Shown here: piece by piece, positions 1 through 5,728 of the stretch | Position numbering within the stretch: position 1 is the stretch's first letter | Layout of the letters: every line of letters begins with the position of its first letter | Origin: Spirochaetaceae bacterium | GTDB taxonomy: Bacteria; Spirochaetota; Spirochaetia; Spirochaetales_E; Spirochaetaceae_B | DNA length: 15,740 bases | Assembly (NCBI GenBank): GCA_003249275.1 | Contig: QKJO01000227.1 | Coordinates: forward strand, 1-15,740 | Direction: 5' to 3' | Position numbers and translations under genes: made by a program | The notes under the pieces: generated by a model | Told to the model about the DNA's origin: nothing | Database searches by the model: none | Seen by the model: the letters and a program-made list of their open reading frames with translations, nothing else

Positions 1-389
1 AGGAGAAACCATCCCTTCAGATATTCATCATAGGCCTTGTCCAGGGTGAACTCGGTGGACCACTCGGTATTGAATCCTTCGTCCTCCGCATCGATACAGG
101 GGTTTTCGATCTCCAGAGTGTCCATGATCTGAACCGTCTTGAGTTCGAAGAACCGGGCTCCCGCCACCCAGGAGCTGACAAGGTTCTGGGCCAGCTGGGT
201 ATGGGGACCGGCGGCGGGACCTACCGGAGTCGCCGCGGTTTCGCCGAAGAGGTCCATGGGGGCATGGCCGGCACCGTCGGTCCCTGTGAGGTCCTTGCGC
301 AGGCTGAAGATGTTTCTGTCCTTTGCATACTCTTCGAATATTCTTCTGACCAGTTCCCCGAAGGGGACCGGACGCATTATATCAGTCAT
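1..389 (-). CDS. ygfK: YgfK, N-terminal part (truncated by window edge)
   Basis: Reading the minus strand from the ATG at 389-387 gives 129 codons with no stop before the window edge. The N-terminus (MTDIMRPVPFGEL...) follows E. coli YgfK as I remember it almost residue for residue. It includes the ATPVGPAAGPHTQLAQN segment, which opens a dihydroorotate-dehydrogenase-like flavin barrel, and the ECPCIDAEDE-like and FNTEWSTEF stretches. YgfK is a roughly 1,000-residue iron-sulphur flavoprotein often named putative selenate reductase subunit. In gut anaerobes it sits in clusters needed for anaerobic uric acid/purine breakdown; its exact reaction is not settled. The start is fixed by an AGGAG sequence seven bases upstream. 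It follows the TrpB-like gene by 17 bp on the same strand, so it is the third gene of the operon. The flavin, NAD(P)H and Fe-S domains expected further on lie outside the window. Confidence 0.9.
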   Translation of the reverse strand, partial: MTDIMRPVPFGELVRRIFEEYAKDRNIFSLRKDLTGTDGAGHAPMDLFGETAATPVGPAAGPHTQLAQNLVSSWVAGARFFELKTVQIMDTLEIENPCIDAEDEGFNTEWSTEFTLDKAYDEYLKGWFL

Positions 390-406
390 TACTCAGCTCC
401 TATCTG

Positions 407-1870
407 TCAGCTTCTGTCTATCATGGCGTTGAATTCTTCTATTCTGCTGTCGATTTCATCCGCCTGTTCCAGAGTTCCGTACCAGTAGTTGTCATGGTCG
501 TACCACTGGGCATTCAGTTCTTTCAGTTCCCGGCCCTGCTGTTCGATCCAGGTGAAGTATTTCAGGTTGTGAACCGCCTTCCGGTCGTAGTAGCTCAGCT
601 CCTTCAGGTTGTCGTAGGTCTGACCGTAGAGGAGTTCCATATCCCGTTCGGCCTGTGCGGCGGTGTAGGCGCCCCTGGCTTCCGCCAGTTCCTTGACTCT
701 GGAGCCGTAGAGCTGCATGGAGTCGGTGGCGATGGTCACCACATAGTCTTTTTCAGTCAGTTCGTTGTACTTGGCGAACTTGACGGCGGCCAGGGTGTTG
801 GCGATGCCTGAAATTCCCAGAAGATCCAGTTTTCCGATCAGATCGGAGGATACTCCTGCGGCTTTGAGAGCGTCCCGGCCGGCCTTTTCATTAAAGAGCC
901 GCAGGAGCCTCATGGGATGTTCGTCATCCACGGCGGCGATGAAATCGCTGTCCTTGCAGTTGTGAACCCAGGGAACGTGTTTGTCGCCGATTCCCTCGAT
1001 CCTGTGGGCGCCGAATCCGTTGTTCAGAAGAGTGGGGCACTGGAGAGCTTCGGCGGCTACGATTTTGGAACCGGGGAAGGCCTTTTTAAGATAGGAGCCG
1101 GCGGCCAGAGTTCCGCCCGAGCCGGAGGATGAGACAAACCCGGCCATCTTGTCGCCCGCTTTCATATAGTAGCCCAGAGCCTCTTCGATGGCGCTGCCCG
1201 TTACGTTATAGTGCCACAGGGGGTTGCCCATCTCGTCGAACTGGTTGAAGATCCTCAGGTCCTGTCCCGATTCTCTCAGCTCCCAGCACTTGTCGAAAAT
1301 TTCCTTAACATTGGATTCCGAACCGGGAGTGGCGATGATCTCGCCGGCCACTTCCTTGAGCCAGTTGAACCGCTCTTCGCTCATCTCTTCGGGAAGGATG
1401 GCGATGGCCTCGCAGGCCAGAAGGGCGGAGATATAGGCGCCGCCCCGGCAGTAGTTGCCCGTGGAGGGCCAGACGGCCTTGGTGGTCCTGGGGTTGAACT
1501 GTCCGGTGATCAGACGGGGTACCAGACAGCCGAAGGTGGCTCCCACCTTATGGGCTCCTGTGGGGAACCACTTTCCCGTGAGGACGATGATGTTGGCCTT
1601 GCAGCCTGTCAGCTCTTTGGGAAGGAGGAGATGATTGACCCTGCCGTAGAGTCCGCCGGATTCGACGGCTTCATTCTTCCAGCTGATTCTGTAAAGGTTT
1701 ACAGGATCGATGTCCCAGAGGCCTGTCGTTTTCAGCTTTGCCTTGACATCTCCGGGAATCAGGTCCGGATTTTTCATCATGCCGATGGTCGGCAGCTTGA
1801 TCCCCTTGGATTTGCAGTACTCTGCGTTCTTTTTCTGAATGGAACTGTCTACTGTAAAGTCAATCATCAT
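407..1870 (-). CDS. TrpB-like fold-type II PLP-dependent enzyme
   Basis: A 487-residue protein of the tryptophan synthase beta/cysteine synthase superfamily. Visible landmarks are the PLP-lysine motif PTGAHKVGAT (Lys108, preceded by His as in TrpB), a PSTGNYCRGG substrate/carboxylate loop (about 135-143) and the glycine-rich phosphate loop SSSGSGGTLAAG (about residue 250). The C-terminal 100 residues are rich in Tyr, Trp, Glu and Arg and lie beyond the usual fold. The start overlaps the stop of the upstream gene (TAATG, shared base 1870), with AGGGG just upstream, so the two are translationally coupled. An in-frame ATG at 1867 is an alternative. Database entries of this type are usually named only PLP-dependent protein subunit beta. 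Its place between a threonine synthase-like gene and ygfK suggests an amino acid elimination step in purine catabolism, such as a 2,3-diaminopropionate-like intermediate, but it does not resemble YgeX closely. The substrate is unknown. Confidence 0.85.
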   Translation of the reverse strand: MMIDFTVDSSIQKKNAEYCKSKGIKLPTIGMMKNPDLIPGDVKAKLKTTGLWDIDPVNLYRISWKNEAVESGGLYGRVNHLLLPKELTGCKANIIVLTGKWFPTGAHKVGATFGCLVPRLITGQFNPRTTKAVWPSTGNYCRGGAYISALLACEAIAILPEEMSEERFNWLKEVAGEIIATPGSESNVKEIFDKCWELRESGQDLRIFNQFDEMGNPLWHYNVTGSAIEEALGYYMKAGDKMAGFVSSSGSGGTLAAGSYLKKAFPGSKIVAAEALQCPTLLNNGFGAHRIEGIGDKHVPWVHNCKDSDFIAAVDDEHPMRLLRLFNEKAGRDALKAAGVSSDLIGKLDLLGISGIANTLAAVKFAKYNELTEKDYVVTIATDSMQLYGSRVKELAEARGAYTAAQAERDMELLYGQTYDNLKELSYYDRKAVHNLKYFTWIEQQGRELKELNAQWYDHDNYWYGTLEQADEIDSRIEEFNAMIDRS

Positions 1871-3057
1871 TATCCCCTTATGTCGTTGATGGTATTTATG
1901 GTTTGTTCCGGCATCTGAATTCCCTTCAGAGCTGTAGCCGTATCTTTCAGTCCGATTCCCGTCGTCAGAACGACAACGGTTTCATTCGAAGACAGGTTCT
2001 CCCTGTACTTCCGCAAGCCCGCCCAGGAGGCGGCGCCCGCCGGTTCGGTGAACATCCCCGAGGCCGCCGAGAGGTGAGCCTGGGCCCGGACGATCTCATC
2101 GTCGGTCACCGTTATAACATCGCCGTCGAACTCATTGAGGTATCTGAGGGCGGTGTAACCGTTGCGCGGAATATCGACGGAGATGGAATCGGCAATGGTC
2201 GTGCCGGACTGCAGATCGAAGGACCCCGACTTCCAGGCTCTGTACAGGGCGCTGCTTCCTTCCGCCTGAACGGCTGTGATTCGGGGCATTTTTCTGATCA
2301 GTCCGTACTGAAGCAAATCCTTGAATCCCTTGTATACGCCGCCCAGAATACAGCCGTCTCCCGTGGGTACGAACACCCGGTCGGGCGCTTTTTCACCCAT
2401 CTGGAGAAAGATCTCCAGGGAAACGCTCTTTTTGCCCTCCATGGTCATGGGGTTCCAGGCCGTGTTCCGGTTCATGCCGCCCTTGATCTCCGAGTACTCC
2501 AGGGAGAGATCGTAAGCCATGTCGTAGTTGCCGTTGACCTTGTAAACGGTGGCCCCGTACTGGAGAGCCTGGATCATCTTGGCGGGAGGAGCCGCCGCAG
2601 GAAGAAACAGGATGATCTCCTGACCCGCAGCCGCACCGATCCCGGCCATGGAGGAGCCGGCATTGCCTGTCGAAGCAAGGACGATGGTACTGATTCCGTT
2701 CTGTCTGGCAAAGGCGGAGACGAGAACGGAGGCCCTGTCCTTGAAGGAGCCGGTCGGATTGCCGCTGTCGCTCATTATGTAAAGGCCGGGAAGTTTCAGA
2801 TCTTCTCTCAGTCTGGCCGGACTCCAGAGGCTGCCCCGTATCTCCGGTACGGGAGGAAAGTACTCCCGGGGCACCGGCAACAGGGACATGACAAGATCTT
2901 TGGGAGAGGAGGGAAGCGATCCTTCCGACCTTACTTCCAGAACACCTCTGAGGGGTTCCTCTTTTTTCTGCGCCCTGCTGCAGGACGGGCATGTGGTCAG
3001 TTCGGGGACAATCTCATATTTTGAACCGCACTCGCTGCACTGATATCTGAAATTCAT
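1870..3057 (-). CDS. Threonine synthase-like PLP enzyme with N-terminal zinc ribbon
   Basis: A 395-residue fold-type II PLP enzyme of the threonine synthase family. It starts with a zinc ribbon (Cys7-x2-Cys10 and Cys23-x2-Cys26), common in archaeal-type and stand-alone ThrC proteins. The PLP lysine is Lys106 in NPTGSFKDR, the STGNAG loop is at 129-134, and a glycine-rich loop (PTGDGCILGG) follows in the middle. The start ATG at 3057 has a good Shine-Dalgarno (AAGGAAGG) four bases upstream. It is the first gene of the minus-strand operon and overlaps the next gene by one base. True threonine synthases normally sit with hom/thrB; the pairing with a second PLP enzyme and ygfK suggests a specialised catabolic lyase acting on a purine-derived amino acid. 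That role is inference; threonine synthase activity remains possible. Confidence 0.82.
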   Translation of the reverse strand: MNFRYQCSECGSKYEIVPELTTCPSCSRAQKKEEPLRGVLEVRSEGSLPSSPKDLVMSLLPVPREYFPPVPEIRGSLWSPARLREDLKLPGLYIMSDSGNPTGSFKDRASVLVSAFARQNGISTIVLASTGNAGSSMAGIGAAAGQEIILFLPAAAPPAKMIQALQYGATVYKVNGNYDMAYDLSLEYSEIKGGMNRNTAWNPMTMEGKKSVSLEIFLQMGEKAPDRVFVPTGDGCILGGVYKGFKDLLQYGLIRKMPRITAVQAEGSSALYRAWKSGSFDLQSGTTIADSISVDIPRNGYTALRYLNEFDGDVITVTDDEIVRAQAHLSAASGMFTEPAGAASWAGLRKYRENLSSNETVVVLTTGIGLKDTATALKGIQMPEQTINTINDIRG

Positions 3058-3070
3058 TACCCTTCCTTAT

Positions 3071-3099
3071 AGACTGATTGACTGTTCAGTCAAAAGTCT
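3071..3099. promoter_or_regulatory. Dyad operator candidate in the leader of the PLP/ygfK operon
   Basis: A perfect 7+7 inverted repeat, TTGACTG-TT-CAGTCAA, occupies 3078-3093. It is flanked by AGACT (3071-3075) and AGTCT (3095-3099), which nearly extend the symmetry but are offset by one base. It lies 21 bp upstream of the ATG at 3057. The size and form (16 bp, short centre) are typical of operators for TetR-family repressors, so it may control the purine-linked operon. No regulator gene is visible in the window. Confidence 0.5.
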
Positions 3100-3113
3100 G
3101 CTGATCAAATAAT

Positions 3114-3143
3114 TTTATATCTGAAATTTCCAGTACATTGTAA
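3114..3143 (-). promoter_or_regulatory. Possible promoter of the PLP/ygfK operon
   Basis: On the minus strand TATAAA (3119-3114) is a good -10 candidate in an A+T-rich stretch. An upstream TTACAA (3143-3138) at 18 bp is a weak -35 and coincides with a TTGTAA half-site. Predicted transcription would start near 3107, placing the dyad at 3078-3093 inside the early transcribed region, where a bound repressor would block elongation. The -35 match is poor, so this is tentative. Confidence 0.3.
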
Positions 3144-3182
3144 CAGGTTCTGCGGGAAGGAAAAGAGGTATTACTGATTTTT

Positions 3183-3197
3183 TTGTAAAAACTACAA
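3183..3197. promoter_or_regulatory. TTGTA-N5-TACAA dyad with neighbouring half-sites
   Basis: A 5+5 inverted repeat (TTGTA, spacer AAAAC, TACAA) lies in the middle of the divergent spacer. Further TTGTAA or TTACAA half-sites lie at 3138-3143, 3203-3208 and 3260-3265. This clustering within about 130 bp suggests a multi-site binding region for a regulator of one or both divergent genes. The stretch is A+T-rich, so chance occurrence is a real alternative. Confidence 0.3.
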
Positions 3198-3210
3198 TAA
3201 TTTTGTAAGC

Positions 3211-3240
3211 CCTTCCGCTTTCCTTCTTTCCGGAAGGAAA
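3211..3240. repeat. Two mutually exclusive hairpins in the divergent spacer
   Basis: CCTTCCG (3211-3217) can pair with CGGAAGG (3231-3237). Alternatively TTTCCTTC (3219-3226) can pair with GAAGGAAA (3233-3240) around a six-base loop. Neither is followed by a proper U-run on either strand, and terminators are not expected between divergent genes. The rest of the spacer up to 3496 shows no gene, tRNA or riboswitch that I can recognise; a 70-codon minus-strand ORF there (3327-3115) looks spurious. Confidence 0.3.
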
Positions 3241-3496
3241 AGGGGGGATCAATTTTTCTTTACAATTCCCCGTATGTTCCTGATAATAGGGAGCTGATGC
3301 CTCCTGTTTTGTGTTCTCTCTCTGCACTGCCTGTCAGGTATGCAGGGAAGGGAGGTATCACTGCACTTGAATCCCTGTGCTCAGATGATGTAAAATAGTT
3401 TACTCCGCGGGCCGGGATCACCCGAAGCCCTTAAGTCAATAGGAAATATCTGTCCTTTCTTCAGTAAAGGGCAGTTACTGGTAATAAACAACTGCA

Positions 3497-4663
3497 ATGC
3501 TGATACGATATGGAAAAAATAGTAAGGGCCGCCTCATAAAGCAGGCCAAAGTGTATACGCTGAACGAGCACGGGATCAGCCGGAACAAACTGGACCACGA
3601 CGCCCTGAAAGTGACGGACCGTCTGAGAGCGGCCGGATATCAGGCCTACATCGTCGGCGGGGCCGTCAGGGACCTGCTGATCGGAAAAGCACCCAAAGAT
3701 TATGATATAGCCACCGATGCCTATCCCTCCAAGGTCAGAAAGATCTTCCGGAATTCACGGATCATCGGAAAACGGTTCAGACTGGTTCATGTCTATTTTC
3801 CCGACAATAAAATCCTGGAAGTCGCCACCTTCCGTTCTCTGGACGGCGGAGAGGGGGACAACGTTTACGGTTCCATCGATGAGGATGCCAAAAGACGGGA
3901 CTTCACCCTCAACGCACTGTATTACTCTCCCAGAGAAGAACAGATCATCGACTACCATGACGGCGTCAGAGACATCAAGAGGAAAAAGCTGAGATCGGTA
4001 ATCCCTCTGAATGTGACATTCAATGAAGATCCCGTGAGGATGCTCAGGGCGATCAAATATTCCGTCATGACCGAAGCCGTCATTCCCCGGAAACTGGCTT
4101 CGGCCATCAAAAAGGAATCTCCCCTTCTTGAGGGTTGTTCCGTTTCCAGAATGTCGGAGGAGATCTTCAAAATTCTGCAGTCCGGATATTCGGCACAGAT
4201 CATCAGACTTGCCGAAAAACTGAATGTGTTCGAATATCTTCTTCCCCGGATCAGTCAGGCCCTCCGCCGGGGCGGTCCGGTGGGGCGGGAGTACAGAGCC
4301 TCCTTCTACCGGGATCTGGACAAGCTTGACCAGTACATAAGGGAAGATGAAGAGGAAAAGAAACGGGGCAGGATGGTCTATTATCTGACCAGATCCCTCA
4401 TCAGGGAGACCGAAGCCCTCAGACAGGACCCCGAAACCCAGTTCAGCGAGACGGTGAATGCGGTGAAGGAAATTCTCAGGCCCATGATCGCTCCCAACAG
4501 GGATGTGATGGACGCCGTCAAACTGATCTTTAAGAAAAACAACTGGAAGATCCCCAGAAGACGTCCGCCTTTCCGTTCAGGCACGCCCAAAAACGCAAAG
4601 GCCAAACCGTCTGCAGGACCCAGAAAAGCCTCCCCCAGAAAACCTAGTCCAGCGGCTCACTGA
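3497..4663 (+). CDS. pcnB: Poly(A) polymerase / tRNA nucleotidyltransferase family protein (PcnB-like)
   Basis: A 388-residue class II nucleotidyltransferase. The catalytic head is plain: GG at 54-55 in VGGAVRDLL, the metal-binding Asp68 and Asp70 in PKDYDIATD, the RRDFTLNALYY motif (133-143) and NEDPVRMLRA (176-185). The EHGIS...N.DALKV lead-in before the GG motif is typical of bacterial PcnB poly(A) polymerases, which add 3' tails that promote RNA decay. CCA-adding enzymes share the fold, so the choice rests on that lead-in and the very basic tail (about 354-388, rich in Arg, Lys, Pro, Ser), as in PcnB RNA-binding ends. The protein is shorter than E. coli PcnB. The ATG at 3497 has no Shine-Dalgarno; TAATAA at 3482-3487 could be a -10 box placing the transcript start almost at the ATG. 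Its last 20 bases overlap the convergent ATPase gene. Confidence 0.8.
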   Translation: MLIRYGKNSKGRLIKQAKVYTLNEHGISRNKLDHDALKVTDRLRAAGYQAYIVGGAVRDLLIGKAPKDYDIATDAYPSKVRKIFRNSRIIGKRFRLVHVYFPDNKILEVATFRSLDGGEGDNVYGSIDEDAKRRDFTLNALYYSPREEQIIDYHDGVRDIKRKKLRSVIPLNVTFNEDPVRMLRAIKYSVMTEAVIPRKLASAIKKESPLLEGCSVSRMSEEIFKILQSGYSAQIIRLAEKLNVFEYLLPRISQALRRGGPVGREYRASFYRDLDKLDQYIREDEEEKKRGRMVYYLTRSLIRETEALRQDPETQFSETVNAVKEILRPMIAPNRDVMDAVKLIFKKNNWKIPRRRPPFRSGTPKNAKAKPSAGPRKASPRKPSPAAH

Positions 4664-5564
4664 TCCTTTTTTTCCACTTGGAAACTTTGGCGATCTCGAT
4701 GTTCACTTCCTCGATGATGATGCCCGTGAACCGCTCGACCTTGTCCAGAACATAGGCCTGCAGGTCATGCAGGCTTCCGCCCAGCTGGTTTCCGTAGCCG
4801 GCTTCGATGTAGATCTTGATGCCGTATCCTCTCCGTTCCCTTTTAACGGATATCTTGATGACATTGATGTCGCAGTCGTATTCGTCTATGCAGTGAAGGA
4901 TCATCTGGCTGAGAGCCGCTTCCGATATCCTGACTTTTCCTCTTTTCTTTTCATCCGCGAATTCGGGGGTGACCACCGCCTTTTCAAAAATCTGGGTCTC
5001 GTTTCTGAAACCGAAGCTTTTCCGGAACAGAATCTTGATGGAGTCCTGCAGGATATGGGCGTAGTCGGTCTTCACTTCGATGGAGGGAACGGGGATTATA
5101 TGTTTTCCTTCAGAATACCGGGCCTTGATCGCCTTGTCGATCTCCTCCCGGCTGGCGATGTCTTCAATTCTTATGATCTTGTTGACGGGGGGGAGTCCCA
5201 GTCTCTGGGTCATTTTGGCAACCATTTTCTCCGAAGTTCCGATGAGAAGAATCTTTCTGATCTTTTCTCTTTTGATGGTCTCCCGTACCTCCAGCCTGTG
5301 CTGGGGGTCGTCGAACAGAGCCGTCTTGATGGCGGCCATATAGAGCTTCTCTTTTTTGGCTGATTTTCCGGCGATAATCCTGTTGTCCTTTATGAGCAGA
5401 CCATCGTCGATCATATAGGGAATATTGTATTTTTCCGCCAGCAGTCTGGCACGGAAACTCTTGCCGGTTCCGCTTTTTCCGATCAGGGCATACACATAGA
5501 CACCGCCGAAAACAGTGATCAGGGATGCCAGAGATTTTTTAAATTTCTCAGTCGTGGAGCTCAT
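4644..5564 (-). CDS. P-loop ATPase with C-terminal Asp23-like domain
   Basis: A 306-residue protein with a Walker A motif GKSGTGKS (29-36) after a short hydrophobic lead (about 15-28). A middle region (about 95-180) includes KILLIGTSEKM and a helical IASREEIDKAIKARY stretch. The C-terminal domain (about 210-293) begins GKVRISEAALSQMI and ends TGIIIEEVNIEIAKV, which has the secondary-structure rhythm and closing V-N-I signature of Asp23/DUF322 proteins, a family linked to the cell envelope. I do not recognise a named family for the combination. The function is unknown; an ATP- or GTP-dependent regulatory or envelope-associated role is a guess. There is no Shine-Dalgarno before the ATG at 5564; a -10 box ends seven bases upstream, suggesting a leaderless transcript. 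It is convergent with and overlaps pcnB. Confidence 0.75.
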   Translation of the reverse strand: MSSTTEKFKKSLASLITVFGGVYVYALIGKSGTGKSFRARLLAEKYNIPYMIDDGLLIKDNRIIAGKSAKKEKLYMAAIKTALFDDPQHRLEVRETIKREKIRKILLIGTSEKMVAKMTQRLGLPPVNKIIRIEDIASREEIDKAIKARYSEGKHIIPVPSIEVKTDYAHILQDSIKILFRKSFGFRNETQIFEKAVVTPEFADEKKRGKVRISEAALSQMILHCIDEYDCDINVIKISVKRERRGYGIKIYIEAGYGNQLGGSLHDLQAYVLDKVERFTGIIIEEVNIEIAKVSKWKKRISEPLD

Positions 5565-5571
5565 GATTTAA

Positions 5572-5600
5572 AATATAAACAATCCCGGGACTCTGGTAAA
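5572..5600 (-). promoter_or_regulatory. Promoter of the ATPase gene
   Basis: On the minus strand TTTACC (5600-5595), a 17 bp spacer and TATATT (5577-5572) form a good sigma-70 type promoter. Seven bases separate the -10 box from the ATG at 5564, so the predicted transcript start coincides with the start codon. Confidence 0.55.
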
Positions 5601-5641
5601 TGGAAAACCTTCATAGTGTTCTCTTTTCTCAATATTCATTC

Positions 5642-5670
5642 TTGACAAAGGGAGGGCATAAACGGAGAAT
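5642..5670 (+). promoter_or_regulatory. Promoter of the membrane protein-rnf operon
   Basis: A perfect TTGACA (5642-5647), a 17 bp spacer and GAGAAT (5665-5670, four of six bases matching TATAAT). Transcription would start about 5677, giving a roughly 44-base leader before the ATG at 5721. It is the only convincing promoter upstream of the rnf genes in this window. Confidence 0.55.
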
Positions 5671-5677
5671 TATCCGA

Positions 5678-5728
5678 ATGGCCTTTACCCGGATGACTAC
5701 CTCAGAAATAAGCAGATGTTATGATTGA
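5678..5728 (+). CDS. Possible 16-codon leader ORF ahead of the rnf operon
   Basis: An ATG at 5678 lies seven bases after the -10 box and opens 16 codons ending with TGA at 5726-5728, overlapping the ATG at 5721 of the next gene in another frame. A second tiny ORF, ATG TTA TGA (5716-5724), also overlaps that ATG. The 5721 gene has no Shine-Dalgarno, so ribosomes loading on the leader ORF and re-initiating could be how it is translated. No attenuator-like codon run is present. This is speculative. Confidence 0.25.
   Translation: MAFTRMTTSEISRCYD

Noticed and set aside
1903..3024. 373-codon plus-strand ORF opposite the threonine synthase-like gene
   Set aside because: Shadow frame of a gene with intact PLP motifs on the other strand; the translated protein is low-complexity and Arg/Gly-rich.
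3115..3327. 70-codon minus-strand ORF in the divergent spacer
   Set aside because: No Shine-Dalgarno, odd composition, no family resemblance, and it runs through the operator and promoter-like region of the PLP operon.
3330..3440. Possible SRP RNA, tRNA or riboswitch (GTCAGGT and GGATTCAAGTGC fragments, G+C-rich stretch near 3403-3430)
   Set aside because: The conserved GGAAG-GCAGCC core of SRP RNA, the tRNA T-arm pairing and known purine riboswitch core bases are all absent.
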